DNA of 64,000 bases from DYFC01 sp041658585 (GTDB lineage Bacteria > Nitrospirota > Thermodesulfovibrionia > Thermodesulfovibrionales > SM23-35), in contig JBAZZX010000001.1 in NCBI GenBank assembly GCA_041658585.1, forward strand, positions 85,523-149,522. The letters run 5' to 3'. Below are positions 27,998-36,236 of this stretch, piece by piece. Made by a program: the position numbers and the translations under genes. The number at the start of each line of letters is the position of its first letter. Positions within the stretch are counted from its first letter, which is position 1. Under the pieces are notes generated by a model. It saw only the letters and a program-made list of their open reading frames with translations, searched no databases and was not told the DNA's origin.

Positions 27998-28108
27998 ATG
28001 GCAACAGCAATGAAAGCAAAATGTGCTGCAAAAACCAAAGAAGGAAAGCAATGTAAGAAGTCCGCAACCGGGAAATCGAAATTCTGTGCATCTCACAAGA
28101 AAAAATAG
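27998..28108 (+). CDS. 36-residue Cys/His basic protein (DUF5763-like)
   Basis: A very short gene with an excellent ribosome site (AAGGAGGG, 4 bases before the ATG). The product is Lys-rich and carries CAAKTKEGKQCKKSATGKSK followed by FCASH: C-x8-C, then C-x2-H. The same C-x8-C...C-x2-H pattern occurs in the DUF5763 family as I remember it, and it looks like a single small zinc knuckle. Function is unknown; binding of nucleic acid is plausible given the charge. Confidence 0.65.
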   Translation: MATAMKAKCAAKTKEGKQCKKSATGKSKFCASHKKK

Positions 28109-28237
28109 TTGTAAACTGTAAAAGCATTTAAGAAAATTCTCGGGGGACAGAATTATCCATTAACAGCGTGTAAATTCAGATCCTACACGATAGGATATTT
28201 TTTTCTTTTTCCCAACCAACATATTTTTCAGGGGTAC

Positions 28238-28267
28238 CAGACAATTATTGAGTTCATCTATTATAAT
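28238..28267 (+). promoter_or_regulatory. Possible sigma-70 promoter
   Basis: CAGACA (28238-28243), 18-base spacer, TATAAT (28262-28267), lying 51 bases before the start of the small membrane-protein gene. Confidence 0.35.
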
Positions 28268-28318
28268 GGGACAGGCTACATACAATAATTGTTGGATTCT
28301 ATTTCTCAAGGATACTAA

Positions 28319-28522
28319 ATGGGCACTCTTTATAATATTTTCAGTCTTGTTTTTGGAATTAACCCTATTGTGGTTGGGTTGGTTGCATTCATCGCAGGCA
28401 TTATATCCCTGGCAAAGAGAGACAAGTCCGTAAAGAAACTAACTTCCATCGCTTATATTATTGCCGGAGTTACAGCTGTTTACTTTGGTGTTATTTTATC
28501 GAGAAGCTCATACAATATGTAA
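28319..28522 (+). CDS. Small two-helix membrane protein
   Basis: 67 residues with two hydrophobic helices (about 8-30 and 43-61) joined by a basic turn KRDKSVKK, so both ends are probably on the same side of the membrane. AAGGA lies 6 bases before the ATG and a promoter-like sequence sits further upstream. No family recognised. Similar small membrane proteins are often annotated as hypothetical; the loop charge fits a positive-inside hairpin. Confidence 0.55.
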   Translation: MGTLYNIFSLVFGINPIVVGLVAFIAGIISLAKRDKSVKKLTSIAYIIAGVTAVYFGVILSRSSYNM

Positions 28523-28689
28523 CGATTAAAACATGCACCATGAGGAAAGCCGAACTCCAACTCAACTGCTTCCCGGATTACACACCTGTGAAACTTGATA
28601 TAATGGTGGTGAGTATTACTCATACTTGATCCTCATGATGAACATGAGAATTCAATGAATAGATACAACAAATCATTTATATTATTAAT

Positions 28690-30732
28690 ATGACGAGTAT
28701 GGTGAACAAAGATATTAAGGACGAAATAGAAAAACTTGTTAAGGACCTGAATTACCATAGTTACCGCTACTATGTCCTTGACTCGCCGGTCATATCGGAT
28801 GAAGAATATGATAAGCTTTATTTTCGATTAAAGAAGCTGGAAGAGCAATATCGCTATATCCCGCCGGATTCGCCTACGCAGAGAGTCGGCGCCCCTCCGC
28901 TTGACAAGTTCGAGAAGGTAAAACATACCGAACCCATGCTTTCCCTCGACAATGCCTTTTCATCCGATGATATGGAGGAGTTTGACAAAAGGATCAGGAA
29001 GCTGCTCAAATCCGATGAAGATATTGAGTATACCGTCGAGCCCAAATATGACGGTCTTGCTATCGAATTGACATATAAAGACGGCCTCCTTTACAGAGCC
29101 TCTACAAGAGGCGACGGTTATGAGGGCGAAGACGTTACCACGAATATCAGAACGCTCAAGTCCGTGCCGATAAAGATCGACGAGGCCGGCGGGACCCCCG
29201 ATGAAATCGACATCCGGGGCGAAGTCTATATGGACATCAAAGACTTTGAGAGCTTAAACAGAGAAAGGGAGAAAAAAGGCGAACCGTCTTTTGCAAATCC
29301 AAGGAATGCCGCAGCCGGATCAATACGTCAGCTTGATTCATCTATTACCGCAGCGCGCAGACTTCACCTCGCCTGCTACGGAACAGGCTCGAAGAAAGGG
29401 ATAGATTTCAAAAACCAGTCGGATCTCATCGAATGGCTTGGGAAGGCCAGATTCCCCGTACCTGCCGCAGTTAAGATCGTTAACGGCATTGATAAAGTTA
29501 TCAGGGCCATCAAAGAGCTTGAGGAAAAGCGTAAAAGTTTTTCTTTCGAGACCGACGGGGCCGTGGTAAAAGTAAATGACTTTGCCTTGCAGAGATTATT
29601 AGGCATGAAGACAAGAGAACCACGCTGGGCCATAGCATATAAATTCGCGGCGCATCAGGGCATTACCAGGATAAAAGATATCCAGGGCAGCGTCGGCAGG
29701 ACCGGCGTTATAACTCCTTTTGCTATCTTTGAACCCGTCAGGATAGGAGGCGTCACAGTTTCACGTTCAACACTGCATAACTGGGACGAAATGGAAAGAA
29801 AGGATATCCGGATAGGCGATACTGTTGTTGTTGAAAGGGCCGGCGATGTTATCCCGCATGTAATTGCCGTAATCAAAGATAAAAGGACCGGAGGAGAGAG
29901 ACCTTTCCCGGTCCCTGATAAATGCCCCGTCTGCGGGTCTAAAGTTGTTAGAGAAGAAGGCGAGGTTGCGGTCAGGTGCATCGGCCTGAACTGTCCGGCA
30001 CAGGTCCGGGAGAAGATATTCCATTTTGCCTCAAGGGGCGCATTGGATATAGAGGGCCTTGGCGAGAAAAATGTCGAGCTATTCTATTCTCACGGGCTTG
30101 TACATAATTTTGTCGATTTGTTTAAATTAAAAAAAGGAGACCTCCTGAATCTTCCGAGATTTGCTGAAAAGTCGGCGCAGAATCTTATAGACGCCGTCGA
30201 AAAGGCAAAGGATATCACCCTCGCAAGGTTCCTCTTTGCGCTTGGCATATTGCAAGTCGGCGAATATGCCTCAAAACTCCTCGCGCGGAATTTTGAAAAC
30301 CTTGAAGACCTTTATCATGTGAAAGCGGAACGGATTTTACGGATAAAACAGATGGGTGAAAAAATCGCCTGTTCGGTTTCCGACTTTTTCAACGACCCGG
30401 AAAACCTGCATACCTTAAAAACGCTGCAATCATTAGGACTGAAAATAGCGAATCCGGATTTTGAAGGCAATACAAAAGGCAAAAGACCGCTTGAAGGACT
30501 TACTTTTGTTATTACCGGCACGCTGCCGCAACCGAGGAACGAGGTCGAGGAATTGATCGAAAGCCTCGGCGGACATTCCGCATCATCGGTCTCGAAAAGC
30601 ACCGGCTATGTTGTTGTCGGAACGGAACCCGGCTCTAAACTTCAAAAGGCCCGGACACTCGGGGTAAAGACCATCTCTTATGACGAACTACTGAGGCTTA
30701 TAGAGCGGCATAAGGGAGATTTTAAGGACTAA
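28690..30732 (+). CDS. ligA: NAD-dependent DNA ligase LigA
   Basis: Seals nicks in replication and repair using NAD; 680 residues, full length. Domains in order: Ia NAD-binding domain (about 5-70, HSYRYYVLDSP), adenylation domain with the active-site Lys 119 in EPKYDGL, OB fold (about 325-400), Cys4 zinc finger (CPVCGSK and RCIGLNCPAQV, about 413-440), helix-hairpin-helix region (about 445-590) and BRCT domain (about 600-678, GLTFVITGTLPQPRNEVEEL). M4 is an alternative start. A single-gene unit on the + strand. Confidence 0.97.
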   Translation: MTSMVNKDIKDEIEKLVKDLNYHSYRYYVLDSPVISDEEYDKLYFRLKKLEEQYRYIPPDSPTQRVGAPPLDKFEKVKHTEPMLSLDNAFSSDDMEEFDKRIRKLLKSDEDIEYTVEPKYDGLAIELTYKDGLLYRASTRGDGYEGEDVTTNIRTLKSVPIKIDEAGGTPDEIDIRGEVYMDIKDFESLNREREKKGEPSFANPRNAAAGSIRQLDSSITAARRLHLACYGTGSKKGIDFKNQSDLIEWLGKARFPVPAAVKIVNGIDKVIRAIKELEEKRKSFSFETDGAVVKVNDFALQRLLGMKTREPRWAIAYKFAAHQGITRIKDIQGSVGRTGVITPFAIFEPVRIGGVTVSRSTLHNWDEMERKDIRIGDTVVVERAGDVIPHVIAVIKDKRTGGERPFPVPDKCPVCGSKVVREEGEVAVRCIGLNCPAQVREKIFHFASRGALDIEGLGEKNVELFYSHGLVHNFVDLFKLKKGDLLNLPRFAEKSAQNLIDAVEKAKDITLARFLFALGILQVGEYASKLLARNFENLEDLYHVKAERILRIKQMGEKIACSVSDFFNDPENLHTLKTLQSLGLKIANPDFEGNTKGKRPLEGLTFVITGTLPQPRNEVEELIESLGGHSASSVSKSTGYVVVGTEPGSKLQKARTLGVKTISYDELLRLIERHKGDFKD

Positions 30733-30763
30733 AGCCTGCCATGCGGCGAGCCTCTGACGTCAG

Positions 30764-31519
30764 CTATTTCACGATCCTCTTCCTCATAAGCCTGAAGGGA
30801 AAGGGAGCGAGCAGTATTACTGCGGCAGCCACCCAAACGATATCCCATATGCAGGAAGCCGGTTCCCCTGTTGCAAGACTCCTGCAAATATTGACGAGAT
30901 GATATAACGGCGTGAAGAAGGCGATCTTTGCGACAACAGGGGACAGATTGTCTAAAGGGAAGAATATACCCGAGAAAAGAAACATGGGCGTCATAAACAG
31001 CGTGTAGAAATAATTAAATGAATCTATGCCGGGGACCACGGATACGAATATGACCGATATCTCGGCAAAGATCAGACCGGTCATGAAAAGGACGGGAATA
31101 GTAAATATTATCAACGGGGAATCGACAAGCCCGAACAGAGAGATTACGATTATTATTGTCATTCCGTAAAGCAGGCTCTTCGTTGCGCCCCACATCAGCT
31201 CACCCGCCACAAGGTCGTCAATATTTACAGGTGTCGCGAGTATGGCGTCGAAGGTCTTCTGAAAGGTCATCCTGACATAAGTTCCATAGGTGCATTCGTA
31301 GATGACTGCGAACATTGAGGAAGATGCGATGATGCCCGGAGCGATGAATTTGATATACGGCACTCCGTTTATTTGCTGCACGAGGGCGCCGAGTCCGAAC
31401 CCCATGGCCGTAAGATACAGGATGGGTTCGATGAAGTTAAGGGCTATGCTTGATTTATACAGCTTTGTATATACCGTGAAATTTCTCTGCCAGACCCTGA
31501 ATGCCCGCTTAATGTTCAA
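30764..31519 (-). CDS. ABC-2 type transporter permease (NodJ-like)
   Basis: Six-helix ABC-2 permease of 251 residues from a TTG at 31519; GAGAGGT sits just upstream and the TTG overlaps the stop of the ATPase gene (TTGA), the classic coupled arrangement. An open frame continues upstream but lies inside the ATPase gene. Seen: FIAPGIIASSSMFAVIYECTYG and MTPMFLFSGIFFPLDNLSP, the DrrB/NodJ signature region. With its ATPase it forms an exporter for a lipid-linked sugar, polysaccharide or drug; the cargo is not evident. Confidence 0.88.
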   Translation of the reverse strand: MNIKRAFRVWQRNFTVYTKLYKSSIALNFIEPILYLTAMGFGLGALVQQINGVPYIKFIAPGIIASSSMFAVIYECTYGTYVRMTFQKTFDAILATPVNIDDLVAGELMWGATKSLLYGMTIIIVISLFGLVDSPLIIFTIPVLFMTGLIFAEISVIFVSVVPGIDSFNYFYTLFMTPMFLFSGIFFPLDNLSPVVAKIAFFTPLYHLVNICRSLATGEPASCIWDIVWVAAAVILLAPFPFRLMRKRIVK

Positions 31520-32256
31520 ATGGACCTCTCGATAAGCTGTCTGCCGGTAAGCTTCAGATAAACATCCTCCAGGTGGCCCCCATGCAAGCTCATTAGTCTC
31601 GAAGGAGTATCGATAGTGATTATCTTGCCGGAATCCATAATCGCAACCCTGTCGCACATCCGTTCAGCCTCTTCCATGTAATGCGTCGTAAGCAGGAGCG
31701 TGGTCTTCTTTGCCTTCAGGCTGTTCAGCTTTTCCCATACTGACCTCCTGCTGTGCGGGTCAAGGCCGGTAGTCGGTTCATCGAGGACCAATATCTCGGG
31801 ATTATTTATCAATGACCGTGCAAGTATGAGCCTCCTCTTCATGCCGCCTGAAAGGTCGCCTATCTTTACGGGCGCCTTTTCCTTTAAATCAACGAATTCG
31901 AGAAGCTCGCATGCAAGCGGAGAAGAAATATTTTTGGGTATATTGAAATACCTCGCATAGACAATAAGGTTTTCGAAAACCGAAAGGTCGGGGTCAAGAT
32001 TGTCCTCCTGCGGCATAACGCCTATGCGCGCCTTTATTGCGCTTGGATTTTCTCTTACATCCATACCGAATACCTTCACCTCTCCGGAACCAGGGGGCAT
32101 GAAACAGTAGATGATGCGCATGACCGTTGTCTTCCCCGCGCCGTTAGGTCCAAGGAAACCGAAGCATTCACCCTTTGCTATCTCAAAATCTATCGCATCA
32201 ACCGCTTTCAGCTCGCCGTAATACTTCGTAAGACCTTTTGCCGTGATGATGTTCAT
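31516..32256 (-). CDS. ABC transporter ATP-binding protein (NodI-like)
   Basis: ATPase of 246 residues from MNIITAKGL. It has Walker A GPNGAGKTT (about 38-46), the Q-loop region GVMPQEDNLDPDLS, ABC signature LSGGMKRR (about 137), Walker B LVLDEPTTGLDP (about 157) and the H-loop TTHYMEEAERMCD. The GPNGAGKTT...MPQEDNLD combination is typical of the DrrA/NodI exporters. The upstream frame is open for 16 more codons (TTG at 32304, ATG at 32292). It pairs with the permease downstream and is divergent from the patatin lipoprotein gene. Confidence 0.93.
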   Translation of the reverse strand: MNIITAKGLTKYYGELKAVDAIDFEIAKGECFGFLGPNGAGKTTVMRIIYCFMPPGSGEVKVFGMDVRENPSAIKARIGVMPQEDNLDPDLSVFENLIVYARYFNIPKNISSPLACELLEFVDLKEKAPVKIGDLSGGMKRRLILARSLINNPEILVLDEPTTGLDPHSRRSVWEKLNSLKAKKTTLLLTTHYMEEAERMCDRVAIMDSGKIITIDTPSRLMSLHGGHLEDVYLKLTGRQLIERSI

Positions 32257-32333
32257 AAGATTAATTGTAACATGAAGTTTTATGAAGACCATACCTTTTG
32301 ACAAATATAGCGCATAAGGTTTATTTTTATAAT

Positions 32334-33221
32334 ATGAAAATGCAAGATCATAATATGTTCGGATGTCTCTGTTTGTTTGTCCTTATCTTCATCTTCTCCT
32401 GTGCGCCGAAAGAAATACAGCCGCCTTTGAGACAGGTAAAAGTTGCCGTAGTTCTTGGCGCAGGCGCATCAAAGGGCTTCGCGCACATCGGCGTGCTCAA
32501 GGTGCTTGAATCCAACAAAATACCGGTGCATATGATTGTCGGCACCAGCGCAGGCAGTTTTGTAGGTGCCCTATACGCTTATGGTTTCAACGCCTTTGAA
32601 CTTCAGAAGCTTTCCTTTGCGCTCCAAAAGGATGATATTGTTGATTTAACTATTCCGGACAACGGTTTTATAAAAGGAGAAAAGCTCGAAGGTTATATTA
32701 ATTATATTCTGAGGAACACTCCCATCGAAAAGTTGCGGATCCCTTTTTATGCCGTTGCAACCGATTTTCAGACCGGCAAAGAAGTCGTGTTTGGAAGCGG
32801 CAATACGGGCACTGCCGTAAGGGCAAGTTGTTCAATCCCCGGCATATTTGTACCGACTGTTATCTCGGGGAAAATGTATGTTGACGGCGGCGTAGTAAGC
32901 CCTGTAGCCGTTGACGCTGCGAAGAGATATGGGGCGGACATAGTTATTGCCGTAGACATATCAAGTGACATTGGATCGGCAATGCCTACAGGCACAATCG
33001 ATACTATCCTTCAGTCAATCGGCATCATGTATTCAAAACTCTCGGCTGTTCAGCTTGCAAGGGCGGATGTTGTTATCAAACCAAAAGTCGGGTATATCGG
33101 AAGCTCCGATTTCTCGAAAAGGCATGAGGCAGTCCTTGAAGGAGAAAAGGCGGCTATCGAGGCATTGCCAAAGATACTGGAGATAATGAATAAACTAAAA
33201 CAGGAAGGCCGGCTGAATTAG
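32334..33221 (+). CDS. Patatin-like phospholipase lipoprotein
   Basis: Predicted lipoprotein of 295 residues: a hydrophobic N-terminus with lipobox IFSC (Cys about residue 23), then a patatin domain. The oxyanion loop is GAGASKGFAHIGVL (about 42-55), the nucleophile is in GTSAG (about 70-74) and the catalytic Asp in DGG (about 184-186). This resembles the RssA/YlbK group of bacterial lysophospholipase/esterase proteins. M13 of the open frame is taken as the start because the lipoprotein signal begins there. Envelope lipid turnover is the likely role, by inference. Confidence 0.85.
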   Translation: MKMQDHNMFGCLCLFVLIFIFSCAPKEIQPPLRQVKVAVVLGAGASKGFAHIGVLKVLESNKIPVHMIVGTSAGSFVGALYAYGFNAFELQKLSFALQKDDIVDLTIPDNGFIKGEKLEGYINYILRNTPIEKLRIPFYAVATDFQTGKEVVFGSGNTGTAVRASCSIPGIFVPTVISGKMYVDGGVVSPVAVDAAKRYGADIVIAVDISSDIGSAMPTGTIDTILQSIGIMYSKLSAVQLARADVVIKPKVGYIGSSDFSKRHEAVLEGEKAAIEALPKILEIMNKLKQEGRLN

Positions 33222-33279
33222 CTCGCCGGTTGCAAAAACTTATTACAAACGGCAGGGCTGATGCGATGAAAATGTTTTA

Positions 33280-33398
33280 TAGCGACGCCTTGATGTACAT
33301 AATGTTGCGCTCCGGTCTGATATTCTTCCTTCTGTTACCATTTTCGCTGCTTCTTCTCGAAGCTCCTTTGTGTACTTTCCCTGCGGAATTCCTTTCAT
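33280..33398 (-). pseudogene. IS3-family transposase OrfA, N-terminal fragment
   Basis: From an ATG at 33398 with GGAGGTG 8 bases upstream, the minus strand reads MKGIPQGKYTKELREEAAKM and VTEG, the opening of IS3/IS911-type OrfA helix-turn-helix proteins. Homology stops after about 26 codons and the frame runs on into unrelated sequence; OrfB is absent. The break falls beside a 25-base sequence (33294-33318) that recurs at 47970-47994. Confidence 0.6.
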
Positions 33399-33508
33399 CT
33401 TGACACCTCCATCTTTCTATTTTATCTGACTTTGGTGTACATTTTTTCCATCTTACATCACTTGTCACAGGTCGGGCATCTCTCAGATTTCATTCCCGCC
33501 CTCCGATA

Positions 33509-33910
33509 TTACACAAACAAGGCTTCAAAATCTCTTGGAGTTACGATCTGAATGCCCTGAAACTTTTTTATCTCCAGCAGATCGGAGTCTCCCGTCACAA
33601 GATAATCAGCATTTGCCGCTACCGCACAGGCTATGATGTTGTCGTCATCTGCATCACGGCAGATGTCCTTAACTTTGAGGCTGTGCTCAATAACCTGACT
33701 AATCGCATCACTAATGGGGTCCATCGCAGAAGACAATTCATCATGAGAAAGCCGGAATTTCTTTGAGAGGGTACGCCGGAGTTCCATTGTAATGAATGGA
33801 CATGAGACGAGAGAAACTTCTCCGGCTCGCGCCCTGCGCAATATTTTCGAACAAATCCCTTCAGTGATAATTGCCGCAATGAGCACATTTGTATCAAATA
33901 CTGCGATCAT
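33509..33910 (-). CDS. PIN-family toxin
   Basis: 133 residues of the 'putative toxin-antitoxin system toxin component, PIN family' type. First acidic residue in VFDTNVLIAA (Asp 6), Glu in ITMELRRTL (about 43), and a rich acidic cluster DADDDNIIACAV (about 87-98) and VTGDSDLL (about 106-112). Its start overlaps the antitoxin stop by 4 bases. Confidence 0.85.
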   Translation of the reverse strand: MIAVFDTNVLIAAIITEGICSKILRRARAGEVSLVSCPFITMELRRTLSKKFRLSHDELSSAMDPISDAISQVIEHSLKVKDICRDADDDNIIACAVAANADYLVTGDSDLLEIKKFQGIQIVTPRDFEALFV

Positions 33911-34125
33911 GATATCGCTTTGAACACATCTTCTTCACTAACGATGCCTAGTTTCTTTGCCTTCGGGCCGAGTTTTTTCTGCACTGCTTTGAGTTTCATT
34001 TCCCACAGGAACATGCTCAGGGATTCCTTTACGATATCGCTCTTGTTGCGCCCCGTATTTCTGGCAACCCTGTCAAGCTCCTCAGACATGTTTTCCGGCA
34101 GGCTGACGGATAATACTGTTCTCAT
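33907..34125 (-). CDS. Ribbon-helix-helix (CopG-type) antitoxin
   Basis: 72 residues. The N-terminal strand VLSVSLPENMSEELDRVA and the helix NKSDIVKESLSMFL form a classic ribbon-helix-helix DNA-binding unit; the C-terminal half (KLGPKAKKLGIVSEEDVFK) would bind the toxin. AGGAGGTGC lies 5 bases before the ATG. It is first in the pair with the PIN toxin and probably represses its own promoter, as such antitoxins usually do. Confidence 0.85.
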   Translation of the reverse strand: MRTVLSVSLPENMSEELDRVARNTGRNKSDIVKESLSMFLWEMKLKAVQKKLGPKAKKLGIVSEEDVFKAIS

Positions 34126-34235
34126 AAAGCACCTCCTGTATTACAATACACTACATAGATAGAAAATGTAAACTACCTTATCCCGGTTCCTCTGCCCGAC
34201 CGAGGAGTTCATCCAAGTTACTTCCCTTCCGCCCT

Positions 34236-34257
34236 GCCGTTTATGCAATGTTTAGGG
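34236..34257. repeat. E2 outer-arm fragment
   Basis: TTATGCAATGTTTAGG matches the outer end of E2 copies (for example 61211-61226). The other arm is missing. Confidence 0.4.
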
Positions 34258-34266
34258 TAGCTCAAT

Positions 34267-34299
34267 AAAAAGGCCGGCTTAATAAAAGCCGGCCTTTTT
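34267..34299. terminator. Bidirectional terminator hairpin
   Basis: AAAAAGGCCGGCTT (34267-34280) and AAGCCGGCCTTTTT (34286-34299) form a perfect 14-bp stem with loop AATAA and T-runs on both strands. It ends the cytochrome remnant on the minus strand. Confidence 0.8.
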
Positions 34300-34356
34300 A
34301 TTTTTATGTTTTTACTCTCTGCGCTATGCTACATGCTATTTGCAATGTGCTATTTA

Positions 34357-34840
34357 CTATTTACCCATCGGCATTGCCATCTTTTTCAATTGCTCTTTTG
34401 TCAGAGGCGTGCCAAACCCGGCATATTGCAATTTCGTGGCAGGCGGGTTCTCGATCGGGACCCAATTTCCGTTTTGATAGTCCTGATATACACAATTGTA
34501 TTCCGTATCAGCGGCAACCGGGATAACCCCCTTGATGTGTTTTACATCTTTACCCTCAAGCCAGGTAAGGCTTATCTTGCCGTTTTGGACCTGCTTTACA
34601 ATATCCGTTCCGTGACACTCGCCGCATTTCCTTCCGGCCTTCATAATAGAATGGCTGTTTTGGAGTTTCCAACCCGCCCCTGCTTTTGTCATACCAGTAG
34701 GACATCCCTCCGGTAGTGTAATGGAGACTGCGCGAGAAAAAGCTGTCATCCTTTTTAGGTTCTTCCGAATTCCCCTGAGCAAGAAGACCAAAAGCAATGA
34801 AACATGTAACTATTAACGCAACGAATAAAACCTTCTTCAT
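34357..34840 (-). pseudogene. Frameshifted monohaem c-type cytochrome
   Basis: The minus strand begins with a good ribosome site (GGAGG, 6 bases before the ATG at 34840) and a signal peptide (MKKVLFVALIVTCFIAFGLL, then AQG). It runs as one protein to MSYWYDK. The meaningful sequence then continues in the next frame (GAGWKLQNSHSIMKAGRKCG, ECHGTD) with a CxxCH haem-c site and a C-terminus ending PLTKEQLKKMAMPMGK. The shift lies around AAAAGCAGGGGCGGG (34675-34687), next to short homopolymers. It is either a genuine pseudogene, a sequencing or assembly error, or recoding. Intact, it would be a secreted monohaem protein of about 160 residues. Confidence 0.75.
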
Positions 34841-34865
34841 ACGATACCTCCATAATAATATTGAT

Positions 34866-35075
34866 AACCTATTAACAGTCTCATAATAGTAAAGACATTA
34901 TTTATAAAATCCCTCCTAACCCCTGGTCGCCTTTGGCGCCGCCAAAGGCGGGTAAACTCCCTTTGCCAAAGGGAGGAATGGTTCGACAAGCTCACCATGA
35001 CATTTGTCATCCTGAGCCTGTCGAAGGATGGTAAAGAGGGGTTAGGGGAGATTTTCTAATTTATGTAAATTCAAT
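34866..35075. repeat. CCCTCC/GGGGAG intergenic repeat (family E3)
   Basis: Same ends as the element at 6623-6775 (ATTAACAGTCTCATAATAGT...GATTTTCTAATTTATGTAAA). The interior is expanded by other palindromes: GGCGCCGCC and a TCGACAAGCTC...GAGCCTGTCGA arm, so this copy looks composite. Confidence 0.65.
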
Positions 35076-35097
35076 TTTGAGACCCTTAACATACATC

Positions 35098-35340
35098 GTA
35101 AAAGACGTTCTCAATTTGAAAGGGAGACATGATAAAAAAGCTTTTAGGTTCTCCTCGCCCCGAACGCTTTCGGGACTGAGTGCGGACGACTCATTAATGC
35201 ACTATTATCACTGTTCGATATGCATTTATCTAATATACACATTAGGTTAAAAGTGCCGTTAGGTGAATATGGATTATCTTTTGTCGCGTTCTAAAAGGTT
35301 TTTTATCATGTCTCCCTTTCATTTTCTGCAACCGGTGTAA
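35098..35340. repeat. E2 repeat, full-length copy
   Basis: Inner inverted ends GAAAGGGAGACATGATAAAA (35119-35138) and TTTTATCATGTCTCCCTTTC (35301-35320), with an interior containing GAACGCTTTCGGGACTGAGT, CACATTAGGTTAAAAGTGCC and GTGAATATGGATTATC. The right outer arm is TTTTCTGCAACCGGTG. Confidence 0.8.
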
Positions 35341-35389
35341 TAATTATAACTTTACGTCAGGGGATATTGTACCGCAGACTGTTGTTTTT

Positions 35390-35557
35390 TTAAACCCTGT
35401 TGCAGGGCCTGAGGGATATCTGTTCAAGACTTTTATCATCTACTTCTTCGAGATATTCTTTCAGAGGAAATTTCTTACCGCAATCCATGCAGTTGAAGGA
35501 TATGACCCTTCAACCGACAACCAGCTTGATCTTCCCGCCGCAGTTTCTGCATTTCAT
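35390..35557 (-). CDS. Candidate dual-CxxC small selenoprotein (in-frame UGA read as Sec)
   Basis: 55 codons on the minus strand: MKCRNCGGKIKLVVG, then an in-frame TGA (35510-35512), then RVISFNCMDCGKKFPLKEYL and 20 more codons to TAA. There are two CxxC pairs (Cys 3/6 and 23/26), 17 residues apart, with codon 16 as the UGA. From memory, a family named 'dual CXXC motif small (seleno)protein' has this spacing and carries Cys or Sec at the same place. Downstream of the UGA a 6-bp stem ACTGCA/TGCGGT with loop TGGAT starts about 16 bases after it, within the usual bacterial SECIS range. The alternative is an ordinary nonsense mutation in a zinc-ribbon gene. It is divergent from the DUF3786 gene, with no strong ribosome site. 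Confidence 0.55.
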
Positions 35558-35633
35558 ACTTTTTAATATAACCTGAAACGGGCCTTAAATCCAAACGAAA
35601 AATGAACGGAAACAGCTTGTGGTATAGTAAGGT

Positions 35634-36236
35634 ATGATTACGCCGGGAGAAGAAAAGGCATGGAAGATACTCTCAGGACTCGAGCCGTCGGTTGTATGCA
35701 GGAACGCCGCTGCTATCTATGATGAGGCAAATAATTATTATATTGTAAGGTCATTCTGTTATGATTTTATCGTAAAACCTGAGGGAAGGATTATCCTTAA
35801 TAATTCTCAGCAGGGAGAAATCCTTCTAAAGAAATATCCTTATTTTTTTATTCACTCCTGTCTGTGGCACCTGATTCACGCAAAGGACATCCCTTTAACA
35901 GGGAGGCTTGTAAAGCCGGCAGATGTAAAGGGAGGGGATTTGTTTTTCAGAGGGAGCCACATTCTTCCCCTCGATGGTCTCGCGAAAAGATATGGGGAGA
36001 ACAGGCAGTCCTTCCTGAAAAAGGGGGATGAACTTTGCGCAGAGGTGTTGAACTATGGTGATGCTTCTGTGAGGCTTCAACCTATGCCGAAAATACCGGT
36101 AACCTTGATCCTATGGCTTCAGGATGAGGAATTCCCGGCACGGGCAGACCTGCTTTTTGATTCCTCCTGTGAACTACATGTCCCGATTGATATTATCTGG
36201 TCTATAGCAATGATGAGCACACTGGTAATGCTATGA
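35634..36236 (+). CDS. DUF3786 domain-containing protein
   Basis: 200-residue protein recognised as DUF3786: VVCRNAAAIYDEANNYYIVRS... and the conserved C-terminal FPARADLLFDSSCELHVPID segment (about 173-190). The family is found mostly in anaerobes, near corrinoid or radical SAM genes, and has no proven role as far as I know. No signal peptide. Its stop overlaps the start of the radical SAM gene (ATGA), so the two are probably translated together, hinting at a shared pathway. Confidence 0.8.
   Translation: MITPGEEKAWKILSGLEPSVVCRNAAAIYDEANNYYIVRSFCYDFIVKPEGRIILNNSQQGEILLKKYPYFFIHSCLWHLIHAKDIPLTGRLVKPADVKGGDLFFRGSHILPLDGLAKRYGENRQSFLKKGDELCAEVLNYGDASVRLQPMPKIPVTLILWLQDEEFPARADLLFDSSCELHVPIDIIWSIAMMSTLVML

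Noticed and set aside
28248..28433. 61-codon + strand ORF overlapping the small membrane protein
   Set aside because: Lacks a ribosome site and has Trp/Leu-biased composition; the overlapping 67-codon frame has a better start.
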